Source: Flavicella sp964230805
Lineage (GTDB): Bacteria > Bacteroidota > Bacteroidia > Flavobacteriales > Flavobacteriaceae
Assembly (NCBI GenBank): GCA_964230805.1
Contig: CAXRIA010000034.1
Span: forward strand, 1-64,000
Direction: 5' to 3'
DNA length: 64,000 nucleotides
Shown: positions 9,548-17,445 of the stretch, in pieces
Layout: each line of letters starts with the position of its first letter
How positions within the stretch are numbered: the stretch's first letter is position 1
Notes under the pieces: generated by a model
The model's database searches: none
What the model saw: only the letters and a program-made list of their open reading frames with translations
Told to the model about the DNA's origin: nothing
Made by a program: the position numbers and the translations under genes

Positions 9548-11701
9548 TTAAACTCCCTGTTTATTCCAAAGATTTTTATAGAGTCCTTTTCGTTTTAAAA
9601 GTTCTTGATGACTTCCTTGTTCAACAACTTTCCCTTTTTCTAATACAAAAATTTCATCTGCATTTTTTATAGTACTCAATCGATGTGCAATGATTAAAAT
9701 TGTTTTTTTCTCCTCAACCAATTTTTCAATTGTTTTTTGAACAAATTTTTCAGAAACAGTGTCTAATGAAGACGTAGCCTCATCTAAAATCAAAATTTCA
9801 GGGTTTTTATACAAAGCTCTTGCAATGGCAATTCTTTGTTTTTGGCCTCCAGAAAGCAGGGCTCCATTTTCACCTATTGGTGTCTCAAAACCATTGGGTA
9901 ATTGTTCTATAAAATCTAAGATTCCGAGTTCTTTGGCGAGTTTGATAACTTTCTTTAAATCACATTCAAATTCGCCAACAGCAATGTTTTCTAGAATGTT
10001 TCCTGAAAACAATTCAATTTCTTGTGGTACGGCTGCCACTAAGTTTCTTAGGCTGGCATTACTTATGTACTTGATGTCGTTTCCTCCGATACTAATGAAT
10101 CCAGATTTGATAGGGTATAGGTTTTGTAATAAACAAGCCAGCGTGCTTTTTCCAGAACCACTTTCTCCCACGATTGCTGAAATTTTCCCTTTTTGAAAAG
10201 TAATGTCAAAACCTTCAAAGACATCGGTACGTGTGCCGTAGGAGAAAGAGACATTTTCAAAATTTATTTCGCCCATCATGTCGCGTGTTAGCTTCATTTT
10301 TTCGTTTATCTCTTCTCGTTCTAAATCCATAATTTCGAAAAGCCGATCTGTAGCAATTAATGCGTTTTGCATAGATTTATTGGTTTCTATTAATTGAGAC
10401 ATTGGATTGGTAAAGTAACCTATCAAAGCATAAAACGACATCAACTCTCCTGGGGTAATTTCATTATCCAATACAAAATAAGAACCTATCCACATTAAAA
10501 TAATAGTAAATAACGAGGATAGAAAATTCGTGGAGGTACCGCTAAAAATTCCGTTGAGCGTTGATGCATACACAGAATAGAGTACATTGACAAATTTGTT
10601 TTCTGTTTTTGTATTTGCAAATTTTTCTATTCCAAACTGCTTAATTGTTTTCATGGAATTTAAAGATTCTACCAATTGACTTTCAAGTTGTGCAGCATCT
10701 TCCATTAATTTACGTTCTCGTTTTTTATTCCAACGATTTACAATTACATAAATGATAAAATATAATGGAATGACTGTTAAAATAATTAATGCCAGTTTCC
10801 AATAGTAAGTAAACATCAATGCAAAAGAAAAAAAGACAATAAAAATATTGACCACCACATTGATTGCTATATCATTTATAAAAGCTCTTATTTTTACCGC
10901 ATCGTTTATACGAGAAGTTATTTCACCTATTTGCATGGTGTCAAAAAAGCGTTGTGGTAATTTCAAAAGATGTTTGTAATATCCCAAAATTAATTTGGCA
11001 TCCATCAATTGCCCTGTTCTTAAAATTAGAATGCTTTTAAATGAACCTATAAATGTTTGCAACACTAAAACCAGAATCATAATGAGACTCAACAAATTTA
11101 AAAGCCTTGTATTTCCCCCAACCAATACGTAATCTGTTATTTTTTCAATATAAATCGAGGTTGACAGACCTAATAAGGTGTAAAGAATAGCACCAAATAA
11201 AGCTTGAATTAAAACTTTTTTATGAGGTGTTAATAAGTCTTTGAATCGTTGGGTAATAGTTGTTTGATTGTTTTCGGGATTGAAGCTTTCTGAAGGTTCG
11301 ATCAACATAAAAACACCTGACCAAATTTTCAAAAAATCTTCAAAATTATAAATAACCATTTCACCTATTCCTGGGTCCATCACTTCAACAGTATTTTTGG
11401 CAACCTTGTAAATTACCATAAAATGATGCAAGGGATTTTCTTTTTCTCCTAAGACAACATGTGCAATTGCAGGTAATGGTATCAAAGAAATAGACTCTTT
11501 ACCACCTTTTACTCCCTTTGCATTGAAACCCATTTTTTCTGCGGCGTTTAACAACCCTAAAACATTAGTACCTTTTTTATCAGTTGATGCATATTGCCTA
11601 ATTCTGGCAATGGGCAAAGCCAATTTATAGTGTGCTGCTATTGAAGCCAAACAAGCTGCTCCGCAATCTCTAATATCATGTTGTTTTATTTTGATTTTCA
11701 T
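9548..11701 (-). CDS. Peptidase-containing ABC transporter (C39 type), double-glycine leader processing and export
   Basis: A 717-residue inner-membrane protein with three parts. Residues 1-140 are a C39 cysteine peptidase: oxyanion Gln7, catalytic Cys13 in RDCGAAC, His93 in HHFMVIY and Asp109 in MDPG are all present. About 165-440 is the six-helix ABC membrane domain. The rest is the ATPase, with Walker A GESGSGKST (512-520), signature LSGGQ (616-620), Walker B ILILDE ending at 641 and the switch His in AHR (673). Such proteins cut leaders after Gly-Gly and export the core peptide. The HlyD and TolC genes lie upstream in the same operon and two Gly-Gly precursors head the locus. Confidence 0.95.
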   Translation of the reverse strand: MKIKIKQHDIRDCGAACLASIAAHYKLALPIARIRQYASTDKKGTNVLGLLNAAEKMGFNAKGVKGGKESISLIPLPAIAHVVLGEKENPLHHFMVIYKVAKNTVEVMDPGIGEMVIYNFEDFLKIWSGVFMLIEPSESFNPENNQTTITQRFKDLLTPHKKVLIQALFGAILYTLLGLSTSIYIEKITDYVLVGGNTRLLNLLSLIMILVLVLQTFIGSFKSILILRTGQLMDAKLILGYYKHLLKLPQRFFDTMQIGEITSRINDAVKIRAFINDIAINVVVNIFIVFFSFALMFTYYWKLALIILTVIPLYFIIYVIVNRWNKKRERKLMEDAAQLESQLVESLNSMKTIKQFGIEKFANTKTENKFVNVLYSVYASTLNGIFSGTSTNFLSSLFTIILMWIGSYFVLDNEITPGELMSFYALIGYFTNPMSQLIETNKSMQNALIATDRLFEIMDLEREEINEKMKLTRDMMGEINFENVSFSYGTRTDVFEGFDITFQKGKISAIVGESGSGKSTLACLLQNLYPIKSGFISIGGNDIKYISNASLRNLVAAVPQEIELFSGNILENIAVGEFECDLKKVIKLAKELGILDFIEQLPNGFETPIGENGALLSGGQKQRIAIARALYKNPEILILDEATSSLDTVSEKFVQKTIEKLVEEKKTILIIAHRLSTIKNADEIFVLEKGKVVEQGSHQELLKRKGLYKNLWNKQGV

Positions 11702-11745
11702 ATACTTTTTTGATAGTTGGTAATAGGCTTCAGAGATTTTTTCAT

Positions 11746-12888
11746 TTAATCATCAAGTTCAATTAATTTTGGGTTGAACCAATCATCTACTTTGTCAAAC
11801 AACAAATTCCATAAACTCCGCTCTGCTAGAGTTAACCGCGCTGTACAGGTCATTCCTTTTTTTATTTTAGCTTTAAAACCATTTTTTAAAGTCAATTCGT
11901 TGGTCTCTAATTTGCAACGAACTTTAAAATAGCTTTGCTGTTTGTCGATTGTTAAATTTCTGTCAATTTCATAAACGGTTGCTTTTCCTAAGCCCCATTG
12001 ATTGTAATTAAAAGCATCCATTTGTAATTTTACAGTCTGACCTATACGAATAAAACCGATGTCTTTGGGGTTGATAAAACACTCTAAAATAATTTCATCG
12101 TCTGAAGATATTTCTCCCAAAATTTCATTTCCATTGAAATAAGCTCCTTGTTTGATTCCCGAATAGTTGACGATCGTTCCAGAGATAGGTGCTTTGATAG
12201 CGTAATTTTTCTTTTTTTCTAAAAGTTGGGTAATCTCGCCTTCTAGTCTTTTAATTTGTTCTTCAACGTGTGTTTTTCTTGATTGCCATTTGTTGTGTGT
12301 TTCTTTTTTATAGGTGGCGATTTTTCTATTTAAGATTTTCAATTCATAGCTCGATTTTTCATAATCTGCTGCGGAAACAATTCCTCCTTCAAAACCTTTT
12401 TTTGAACGCTGATACAATTGATAGAATTGCTCTTTTTGAGTTTTCAATTCTTTTAATTTTTCTAAAAAATGATTTCTTTCATTTTGATATAACTCGGTTT
12501 TTAAAAGCTTCGAATAGCCTTTGCAAAGTATATTTAAGTCGGAATATTGTTGTTGTAAATTGACTAGTAAACTTTTCTTTGTTTGCACTTGTGTAGCTTC
12601 TATCAAAGGGTCTATTTTTAAAAGCAACTCGTCTTTTTTAACAGTCTGATTGTTTTTTAGATTTACATAACTTACTCTTCCTTGCACAAAGAAAGTTATT
12701 TTCACATTTTCTTTTTGAGAACGCAAGATTCCTCTTGCCTGACTGTCAACCGTAATACATACAAAAGGCAGAGAAATAATAGCACCCACAATAAAAAATA
12801 ATACGATAATATATAATATATTGGAGGTTTTACGGTATTTGTAATTAAGGCTAAAAACAGTATTTTTAATTTCGTTTGAGTAGCTCAT
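11746..12888 (-). CDS. HlyD-family periplasmic adaptor of the peptide exporter
   Basis: A 380-residue membrane-fusion protein with one N-terminal transmembrane helix (about 23-45), a biotinyl-lipoyl half motif, a long coiled-coil hairpin (about 110-225) and a returning beta domain (about 230-350). It would link the C39 ABC transporter to the TolC-like channel. Its ATG overlaps the TolC-gene stop codon in an ATGA junction (12885-12888), so the two are translationally coupled; the ABC gene follows 44 bases later. Confidence 0.9.
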   Translation of the reverse strand: MSYSNEIKNTVFSLNYKYRKTSNILYIIVLFFIVGAIISLPFVCITVDSQARGILRSQKENVKITFFVQGRVSYVNLKNNQTVKKDELLLKIDPLIEATQVQTKKSLLVNLQQQYSDLNILCKGYSKLLKTELYQNERNHFLEKLKELKTQKEQFYQLYQRSKKGFEGGIVSAADYEKSSYELKILNRKIATYKKETHNKWQSRKTHVEEQIKRLEGEITQLLEKKKNYAIKAPISGTIVNYSGIKQGAYFNGNEILGEISSDDEIILECFINPKDIGFIRIGQTVKLQMDAFNYNQWGLGKATVYEIDRNLTIDKQQSYFKVRCKLETNELTLKNGFKAKIKKGMTCTARLTLAERSLWNLLFDKVDDWFNPKLIELDD

Positions 12889-14201
12889 TTTTTCATTTTC
12901 AAAGTATAACTTTCCAATAGTTGTTGTTTAAAAAGCAGTTCGTATTTACTCTGTATTTTTTTGAGTTGAGAAAGGACATACTCATTCCTCATTCGAGTAT
13001 ACTCAAAAGCCGTGATTGCGCCTATTTCGTATGATTTTTCAGAAAAAAGAGAAACTTCCTTTGTTTGTTTTTCTGCCTCTTTTGCTGCTTGATAATTTTC
13101 TTTTGCTGCCAACATATCAATGTACAAGGTTTCTATGTTGTTTTTTAGATTTTGCTTTTCTTGTTCTAACTGTAACTCTTGTAAAGTTGTTTTTATCTTT
13201 GCCTGTTGTATTTTTATTTTGGTATTGCCTTGGTTGAAGAGGGGAATTTGAATACCGATGCTTACATATTGATAAAAATTATTTCGAAATTGTTCTTTAA
13301 AGGCGATGTTCTCATTTTCAAAAACTTGTTGTGCAGAGGATCCCAAACTATAATCTAAAGTAATTTTGGGATAGTATTGTGTTTTGTAATTGCCAATTTC
13401 ATTTTTAGAAAATTCTACTTTTTCTTTTGCAATTTGGATACTAGCTCTATTTGATAAAGCAAGATGAACGACTTCTTCTAGTGATTTTTCTGATGCTAAA
13501 CTTTCTTCTGAAACATCTGCGACATCAAAACTTTCTTTATTTGGCAATTGCAACAAAATTGCCAATTCAAACAATGCTTTTTTTAGATTGATTTTTTCTG
13601 TTTGATAGGTTTGCCAATCTTGTATCCAATTGGCCTTTTCTTGGCTCAATAAATTTCTGGCAATGTTTCCTAATTGGTACAATTCCTCTTTGTTTTCTTT
13701 TTGCTTTTCACGGTTTTCAAAAACTTGTTTTGCCAATTCTAGTCGTTCTTTTGCGATTAATACAGAATAGTATTTGGCAATAATTTTCATTTGCAATTCA
13801 AATTTTTTTTGTTGAGCAGCTAACAGGGAGTTTATTAGATTGATTTCTTCATTTTCGATACGGATTTTTTGAGCGTTTTTGTTCCATAGTACAATGGAAG
13901 CATTTATAGACCCATCATTTCTATAACTTTGAATTTCTTTGTATTGCCCAACAAATTCTCCAGAGAATACCTGCTGAAAACCATAAGAAAATCCATTGTT
14001 TATTCTTGCTGACAAAGTAGGCAAACGCTTGTTTTTTTGAAATTTTACTTCTTTTGCTTGAATTTGTTGTGCAAGGGAGGCCTCTCTTATTTGTAAATTG
14101 TTTTTATAAGCATACGAAAGACAATCTTGTAAATCCCATTTTTTTTGGGAAAATGTGTTTATGGAAAGTAAGAGGGCCATTGAAGTAGAAATAAATTTCA
14201 T
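12885..14201 (-). CDS. TolC-family outer-membrane channel protein
   Basis: A 438-residue outer-membrane efflux protein with a signal peptide (MKFISTSMALLLSINTFSQ) and the long helical repeats of the OEP family, including the Gly-Asn-Ile-Ala-Arg region near residue 180 and two heptad-rich segments. The ATG at 14201 is chosen over a TTG at 14219 because it starts the signal peptide directly. It ends in an ATGA overlap with the HlyD gene and probably forms the outer-membrane duct of a type I-like export complex with the two genes that follow. Confidence 0.88.
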   Translation of the reverse strand: MKFISTSMALLLSINTFSQKKWDLQDCLSYAYKNNLQIREASLAQQIQAKEVKFQKNKRLPTLSARINNGFSYGFQQVFSGEFVGQYKEIQSYRNDGSINASIVLWNKNAQKIRIENEEINLINSLLAAQQKKFELQMKIIAKYYSVLIAKERLELAKQVFENREKQKENKEELYQLGNIARNLLSQEKANWIQDWQTYQTEKINLKKALFELAILLQLPNKESFDVADVSEESLASEKSLEEVVHLALSNRASIQIAKEKVEFSKNEIGNYKTQYYPKITLDYSLGSSAQQVFENENIAFKEQFRNNFYQYVSIGIQIPLFNQGNTKIKIQQAKIKTTLQELQLEQEKQNLKNNIETLYIDMLAAKENYQAAKEAEKQTKEVSLFSEKSYEIGAITAFEYTRMRNEYVLSQLKKIQSKYELLFKQQLLESYTLKMKK

Positions 14202-14220
14202 TGCTTTCAAAGTGCTCAAA

Positions 14221-14301
14221 CTATAAAATGTAATAGCCTAAAAGAACACCTATTAAAAATATAATGATTGCGATAAGGTAATTGAATTTGTGATTTTTCA
14301 T
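14221..14301 (-). CDS. 26-residue single-span membrane peptide
   Basis: A short ORF with an ATG start reads MKNHKFNYLIAIIIFLIGVL and ends GYYIL. It has a basic N terminus and one hydrophobic span, the layout of a small inner-membrane peptide. Its stop codon is 19 bases before the ATG of the TolC-like gene on the same strand, so it sits inside the export operon. It is unlike the two Gly-Gly precursors because it has no leader. It could be an immunity or accessory peptide, or a chance ORF; only its position and composition support it. Confidence 0.4.
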   Translation of the reverse strand: MKNHKFNYLIAIIIFLIGVLLGYYIL

Positions 14302-14465
14302 TGTTTTTATTTTTATGCGTTCGTGAAATTTTTTGATGAATTTAGGAGGTAATAATCAAGAGTAAAATGGTATTAAGTCCTATTATTTTTGTTACCCATT
14401 TCTTGTTAAGAGCTTTTGTTTTTTTATTGATATTAATTGACTTTGTGTGCTCATATTAGAGATGC

Positions 14466-15533
14466 TTACTTTAGATAGTAAAAAAGTCGGTGTAATTGAA
14501 TTCCTAATTTATTCATAAATTTGGTATATCTATAGAGGGATTTTATTCCCCATAAAAAATTAGATGCCATTTTATAATACTTTTTAGTTTCTTTTTCTTT
14601 AGGGGATAATTCTCTACTTACCTCTTTAAGAAGCAGTAAGTTATCTTTGCTCAGGATGGTGCTTTTACGAATACTTTTCATAAAATCATTTAGTTCCTTG
14701 TCCTTTTGATTTTGAGACATTTTGAAATAATCCATAAAACTAAAAGCCACACAATCTACTAAAAACCTTACCAAATAAGCCTGTTGGTACTGTTTGAAAA
14801 TCTCCTTTTCTTTTAAAAACTCTTTTAAATAATTATGTGCACTATATAAGTCATCAATCTTTTTTTTGGAAGTAGATTGCATGATAGAGTGTTGACGTAT
14901 CCTGTAATTGTACAAAGGAAGATGATTGATTACTCCTATTCTATCAACACGATACAGTGCTTCTGCAATAAAAATAACATCTTCAAAGTTGATGCCTTTT
15001 GAAAATTTAATCTTGTTTTCTACTAGTAGTTTTCTAGAAAACAAATAAATCCAAGGCATGGAATAGAAGCCTTTGCGATGCATTAAGAAATATTCGTAAA
15101 AATTAGGGTCATTCTCTTTGTAAAGAGGCATTTCATCTTTGTTCTTTTTTCTTAAAAATTCAAAATGTTGGGTATAGCCAAATACCACTGCTTGGTAATG
15201 ATTGGCTCTAGCTTTGTTATAGGTTAGTTCTGCGGTATTGTGTTCTAGCCAATCATCAGAGTCTAGAAATAATATGTATTCAGCGGTTGCCTTTTGTATG
15301 GCGGTATTTCTACCGATGCCATTGCCTTGATTTTCTGTAAAATTGATGAGTTGTATTCTAGAATCTTTTTTCTGAAATTCTTTGATAATTGCCAAACTTC
15401 CGTCTGTAGAAGCATCATTGACTACAATGATTTCTATTTCCTCCAAAGTTTGTTTAATGGCAGAAGTCAAACATTGATGGAGGTATTTCTCTGTGTTGTA
15501 AACAGGGATTAATATGGATATTTTTGATTGCAT
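14466..15533 (-). CDS. GT2-family glycosyltransferase
   Basis: A 355-residue protein with a GT-A fold domain at the N terminus: ILIPVYNTEKYL nucleotide-binding start, VVNDASTDGS, and the metal-binding DSDD at 91-94. The C-terminal third is helical and basic and ends with amphipathic segments, as in enzymes that dock to membranes or acceptor proteins. It sits between the peptide and export genes. GT2 enzymes of this size usually act on cell-surface glycans, but the SunS-type enzymes that glycosylate secreted peptides (glycocins) are also GT2. Its acceptor cannot be decided from sequence. Confidence 0.85.
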   Translation of the reverse strand: MQSKISILIPVYNTEKYLHQCLTSAIKQTLEEIEIIVVNDASTDGSLAIIKEFQKKDSRIQLINFTENQGNGIGRNTAIQKATAEYILFLDSDDWLEHNTAELTYNKARANHYQAVVFGYTQHFEFLRKKNKDEMPLYKENDPNFYEYFLMHRKGFYSMPWIYLFSRKLLVENKIKFSKGINFEDVIFIAEALYRVDRIGVINHLPLYNYRIRQHSIMQSTSKKKIDDLYSAHNYLKEFLKEKEIFKQYQQAYLVRFLVDCVAFSFMDYFKMSQNQKDKELNDFMKSIRKSTILSKDNLLLLKEVSRELSPKEKETKKYYKMASNFLWGIKSLYRYTKFMNKLGIQLHRLFYYLK

Positions 15534-15620
15534 AAATTATTTAAATCGTTACGAATTGTAACAAGTTTTCTTTGTCATCATTATTTAACGGCTTATCCAT
15601 AGCCCATCTTAGTAGCCTAA

Positions 15621-15636
15621 TATTCTTAAAAGAATA
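15621..15636. repeat. Inverted repeat in front of the glycosyltransferase gene
   Basis: A perfect 7-bp inverted repeat, TATTCTT-AA-AAGAATA, lies about 90 bases upstream of the GT2 start (minus strand) and 36 bases after the end of the preceding gene. It could be an operator or a weak hairpin; no T tract follows on the minus strand, which argues against a terminator. Confidence 0.4.
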
Positions 15637-15671
15637 ATATTTTTACATTTGTTGTTGTATAAATGGGTTTT

Positions 15672-16085
15672 TTATTTTCCATAGCTGCTATTATTTAATT
15701 CGTTTTTAATTTTTAATAACGTATTATTTCTTTCAAAAGAATATTCTTTCGAAAGGCATACACTGTACTCCAGTAGATGTTTTGATTTATTAAGAAGTTG
15801 GCTTCGAGCATCCAATTGGGCTTCAATGCGAGCTTCTAGAAATAATAGTTCTGCTAATAGATCTATTCTTTTTAAAAAATCACCGTCTTTTGTTTTAAAA
15901 AATGAAACGATTTCATCCAAGTGGGCAGTTTTAAAAAACGAAACGGTATTCCCTAATAAATCATAGCTTTGATCGATTTGTTGTTTTGCATTTTTAAAAT
16001 CTTCCTTATCAATTGTGTGGATGATTTTTTTTATTGCATCTACTAGGGCTTGGATTAGCCTCATAAAATAATCTTTTTCATACAT
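15672..16085 (-). CDS. Small helical protein, resembles DUF6483
   Basis: A 137-residue, all-helical, charged protein without signal peptide or membrane span. The opening YEKDYFMRLIQALVDAIKKI is like the N terminus of the DUF6483 family, which has no known function; the match is from memory and should be searched. The ATG at 16085 gives an 8-base overlap with the DUF3267-like gene and is preferred to the longer reading from 16115. Its place between a membrane zincin and a glycosyltransferase in a peptide-export locus hints at an accessory or immunity role. Confidence 0.6.
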   Translation of the reverse strand: MYEKDYFMRLIQALVDAIKKIIHTIDKEDFKNAKQQIDQSYDLLGNTVSFFKTAHLDEIVSFFKTKDGDFLKRIDLLAELLFLEARIEAQLDARSQLLNKSKHLLEYSVCLSKEYSFERNNTLLKIKNELNNSSYGK

Positions 16086-16623
16086 AATCTTTTTGATCGA
16101 TAACATAAAATCCACATTCAGTCGGATGATCTAATAACATTTTGTTTTTTGAATAATTCAGGGTGAGGATATAAATTATAATATCTCCTCCTGCAGATAA
16201 TGTGAAAATTGCACCAAAAACGAGTAAATAATAAATTCCAAAAATTAGACCTGTCAACAAGGGGATGATACCCAATAATAAGCCTGGCATTAAAAGTGCT
16301 ATTCTGTAATGCAAAATTTTTAAAGGTTCACTGCAATGGGCATAAGGAGTGAAGTATTTCCATATAAATCCGATTTTCACATTTTTCCATTTATTTTTTG
16401 CATAGACTGCGAAGAAAAAAGCGTGAATTAATTCATGTAATGATATTGAAACTAGTAGAATTATAGAAGCATAAACAACATTCGTTAGTGGGTATATATA
16501 GTTGTAAATACTAGGCAATCCCCACAGCCTATTATAACAATAAAAAGGAATTGCTAATATTGGAAGCATCAGCAGACTTAACAAATTTGCATTTAAAATT
16601 CGTATTGTTTTTTTTGTTTTCAT
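16078..16623 (-). CDS. DUF3267-type putative membrane zincin metallopeptidase
   Basis: A membrane protein of 181 residues (186 if the ATG at 16638 is used) with about four to five hydrophobic spans. A zincin motif HELIH sits at the end of the second span, followed by AVYAKN and the family-typical TPYAHCSEPL, GGD and DHPTECGFYV segments. These mark the DUF3267 (putative zincin peptidase) group, distant from site-2 proteases. The ATG at 16623 is preferred because the ATG at 16638 lies only 3 bases from a strong hairpin. Since it follows two secreted-peptide precursors, a self-immunity or peptide-processing role is possible, but no function is proven for the family. Confidence 0.75.
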   Translation of the reverse strand: MKTKKTIRILNANLLSLLMLPILAIPFYCYNRLWGLPSIYNYIYPLTNVVYASIILLVSISLHELIHAFFFAVYAKNKWKNVKIGFIWKYFTPYAHCSEPLKILHYRIALLMPGLLLGIIPLLTGLIFGIYYLLVFGAIFTLSAGGDIIIYILTLNYSKNKMLLDHPTECGFYVIDQKDYV

Positions 16624-16640
16624 GTAATCAAAAAGCATTT

Positions 16641-16668
16641 AAAGAGATTGTTTTTGTGCAATCTCTTT
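16641..16668 (-). terminator. Hairpin between the precursor peptides and the downstream genes
   Basis: A perfect 10-bp stem (AAAGAGATTG with CAATCTCTTT) and an 8-base loop lies 19 bases after the second peptide stop codon. On the minus strand only a short, broken T-rich run follows. It probably works as a leaky terminator or RNA-stabilising hairpin that lets precursor mRNA exceed the downstream message, as in many bacteriocin operons. Confidence 0.65.
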
Positions 16669-16686
16669 ATTCTTGATATCATTATT

Positions 16687-16836
16687 CTATCCGGGTTTTC
16701 CTGATATAATACCTAAACCTATGGCCATACCTAATACAAATAGGCATACCCCTAGTGTTATCATAAATCCACCTTTGATTTGTCGTATTTCTTGAGCATT
16801 CAACTCTTGAACCTCAAGCTGTTTTAGACAATTCAT
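16687..16836 (-). CDS. Double-glycine leader precursor peptide 2 (bacteriocin-like)
   Basis: A 49-residue peptide. The leader, ending at residue 23, contains LEVQELNAQEIRQIKGG, the hydrophobic-acidic Gly-Gly type cut by C39 peptidases. The predicted mature part (24-49) begins FMITLGVCLF, holds one Cys (residue 31), a GxxxG motif at 36-40, and a glycine-rich end (GLGIISGKPG). Its ATG overlaps the stop of precursor 1 as ATGA, so the two are translated as a pair. The C39 ABC transporter of the same locus is the expected processing exporter. The ORF is too short for usual gene-finding cutoffs. Confidence 0.8.
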   Translation of the reverse strand: MNCLKQLEVQELNAQEIRQIKGGFMITLGVCLFVLGMAIGLGIISGKPG

Positions 16837-16988
16837 GATTTTGAATAATAGCCGATAATTAAACCTGTTACGATACCAGCGATTAAAATACCTCCATATA
16901 TAACTAAAGGAGCAATTCCACCCGTAACCTCTCTAATCTCCCGAGCGTTCAATTCCTGAACCCCAAGAGTACTCAAATCATTTGTCAT
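16833..16988 (-). CDS. Double-glycine leader precursor peptide 1 (bacteriocin-like)
   Basis: A 51-residue peptide with leader LGVQELNAREIREVTGG ending at residue 24. Its leader matches that of precursor 2 at 12 of the last 17 positions, while the cores differ. The predicted mature part (25-51) is a hydrophobic helix-like peptide starting IAPLVIYGG and ending YYSKS, with back-to-back GxxxG motifs at 38-42 and 42-46. It heads the minus-strand operon 91 bases after the HTH gene. Two different cores with GxxxG helices and paired translation resemble class IIb two-peptide bacteriocins; a signalling peptide is the alternative. Confidence 0.8.
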   Translation of the reverse strand: MTNDLSTLGVQELNAREIREVTGGIAPLVIYGGILIAGIVTGLIIGYYSKS

Positions 16989-17079
16989 AATTTTAAAGTT
17001 TTTAATGAAACATTTCTTTTTGCCAAAACGTCCAAATGTGCACCTTTTTAGGTTTTGACAACTTTAAATGTACATGTCT

Positions 17080-17397
17080 TCACTGCCAGAGTATGGCGGT
17101 TTGTCTGTTTTTTTGTAAAAACGACACTCCACCTTGAATTTTTATGAGCTCATTGTCTTTTAAAACTTCTACACAGTACTGTACTCGAAGTTCAAAAGGC
17201 GAATCGTAGTAATAAGTACATACTTTTTTGTCATAACAAATAGGAGCTTCAAACTCCTTTAAATAGTCCAACAGACGAAACAGCGAACGTTCGCTGACAT
17301 TCATTTTTTTAGCAAATTCTTTGGGTGTACCTGTTTTGGCATTCAATACGAATTGATGCACCCTACGCAATTGTATCAATTGATTTAAATTTTTCAT
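17080..17397 (-). CDS. Small HTH transcriptional regulator of the peptide locus
   Basis: A 105-residue protein. A helix-turn-helix is visible around residues 22-50 (GTPKEFAKKMNVSERSLFRL), followed by a short wing-like segment (APICYDKKVCTYYYD) and a C-terminal part. Bacteroidota carry many such one-domain regulators with a GTPxEFA start to the recognition unit. The ATG at 17397 is preferred to a longer reading from 17424. It is the first gene before the two precursor peptides on the same strand, so it most likely controls them; the target is inferred. Confidence 0.75.
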   Translation of the reverse strand: MKNLNQLIQLRRVHQFVLNAKTGTPKEFAKKMNVSERSLFRLLDYLKEFEAPICYDKKVCTYYYDSPFELRVQYCVEVLKDNELIKIQGGVSFLQKNRQTAILWQ

Positions 17398-17412
17398 AAC
17401 AGAAAATTTAAG

Positions 17413-17429
17413 ATTAATTATCAATTAAT
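17413..17429. promoter_or_regulatory. Inverted repeat upstream of the HTH gene, possible operator
   Basis: A perfect repeat ATTAATT-ATC-AATTAAT starts 16 bases before the HTH start codon on the minus strand. Size and place fit an autoregulatory binding site, but AT-rich repeats also arise by chance. Confidence 0.4.
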
Positions 17430-17445
17430 GGGGAGGGAACCAATA

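Noticed and set aside
9548..14201. Type I secretion of an RTX or large adhesin
   Set aside because: The ABC protein has a full C39 peptidase with catalytic residues, and no RTX repeats or large substrate gene are present; the small Gly-Gly peptides fit better.
14345..14455. Open minus-strand frame with a hydrophobic end upstream of the 26-residue ORF
   Set aside because: It has a membrane-like C terminus but no ATG, GTG or TTG upstream of the hydrophobic part within the frame.
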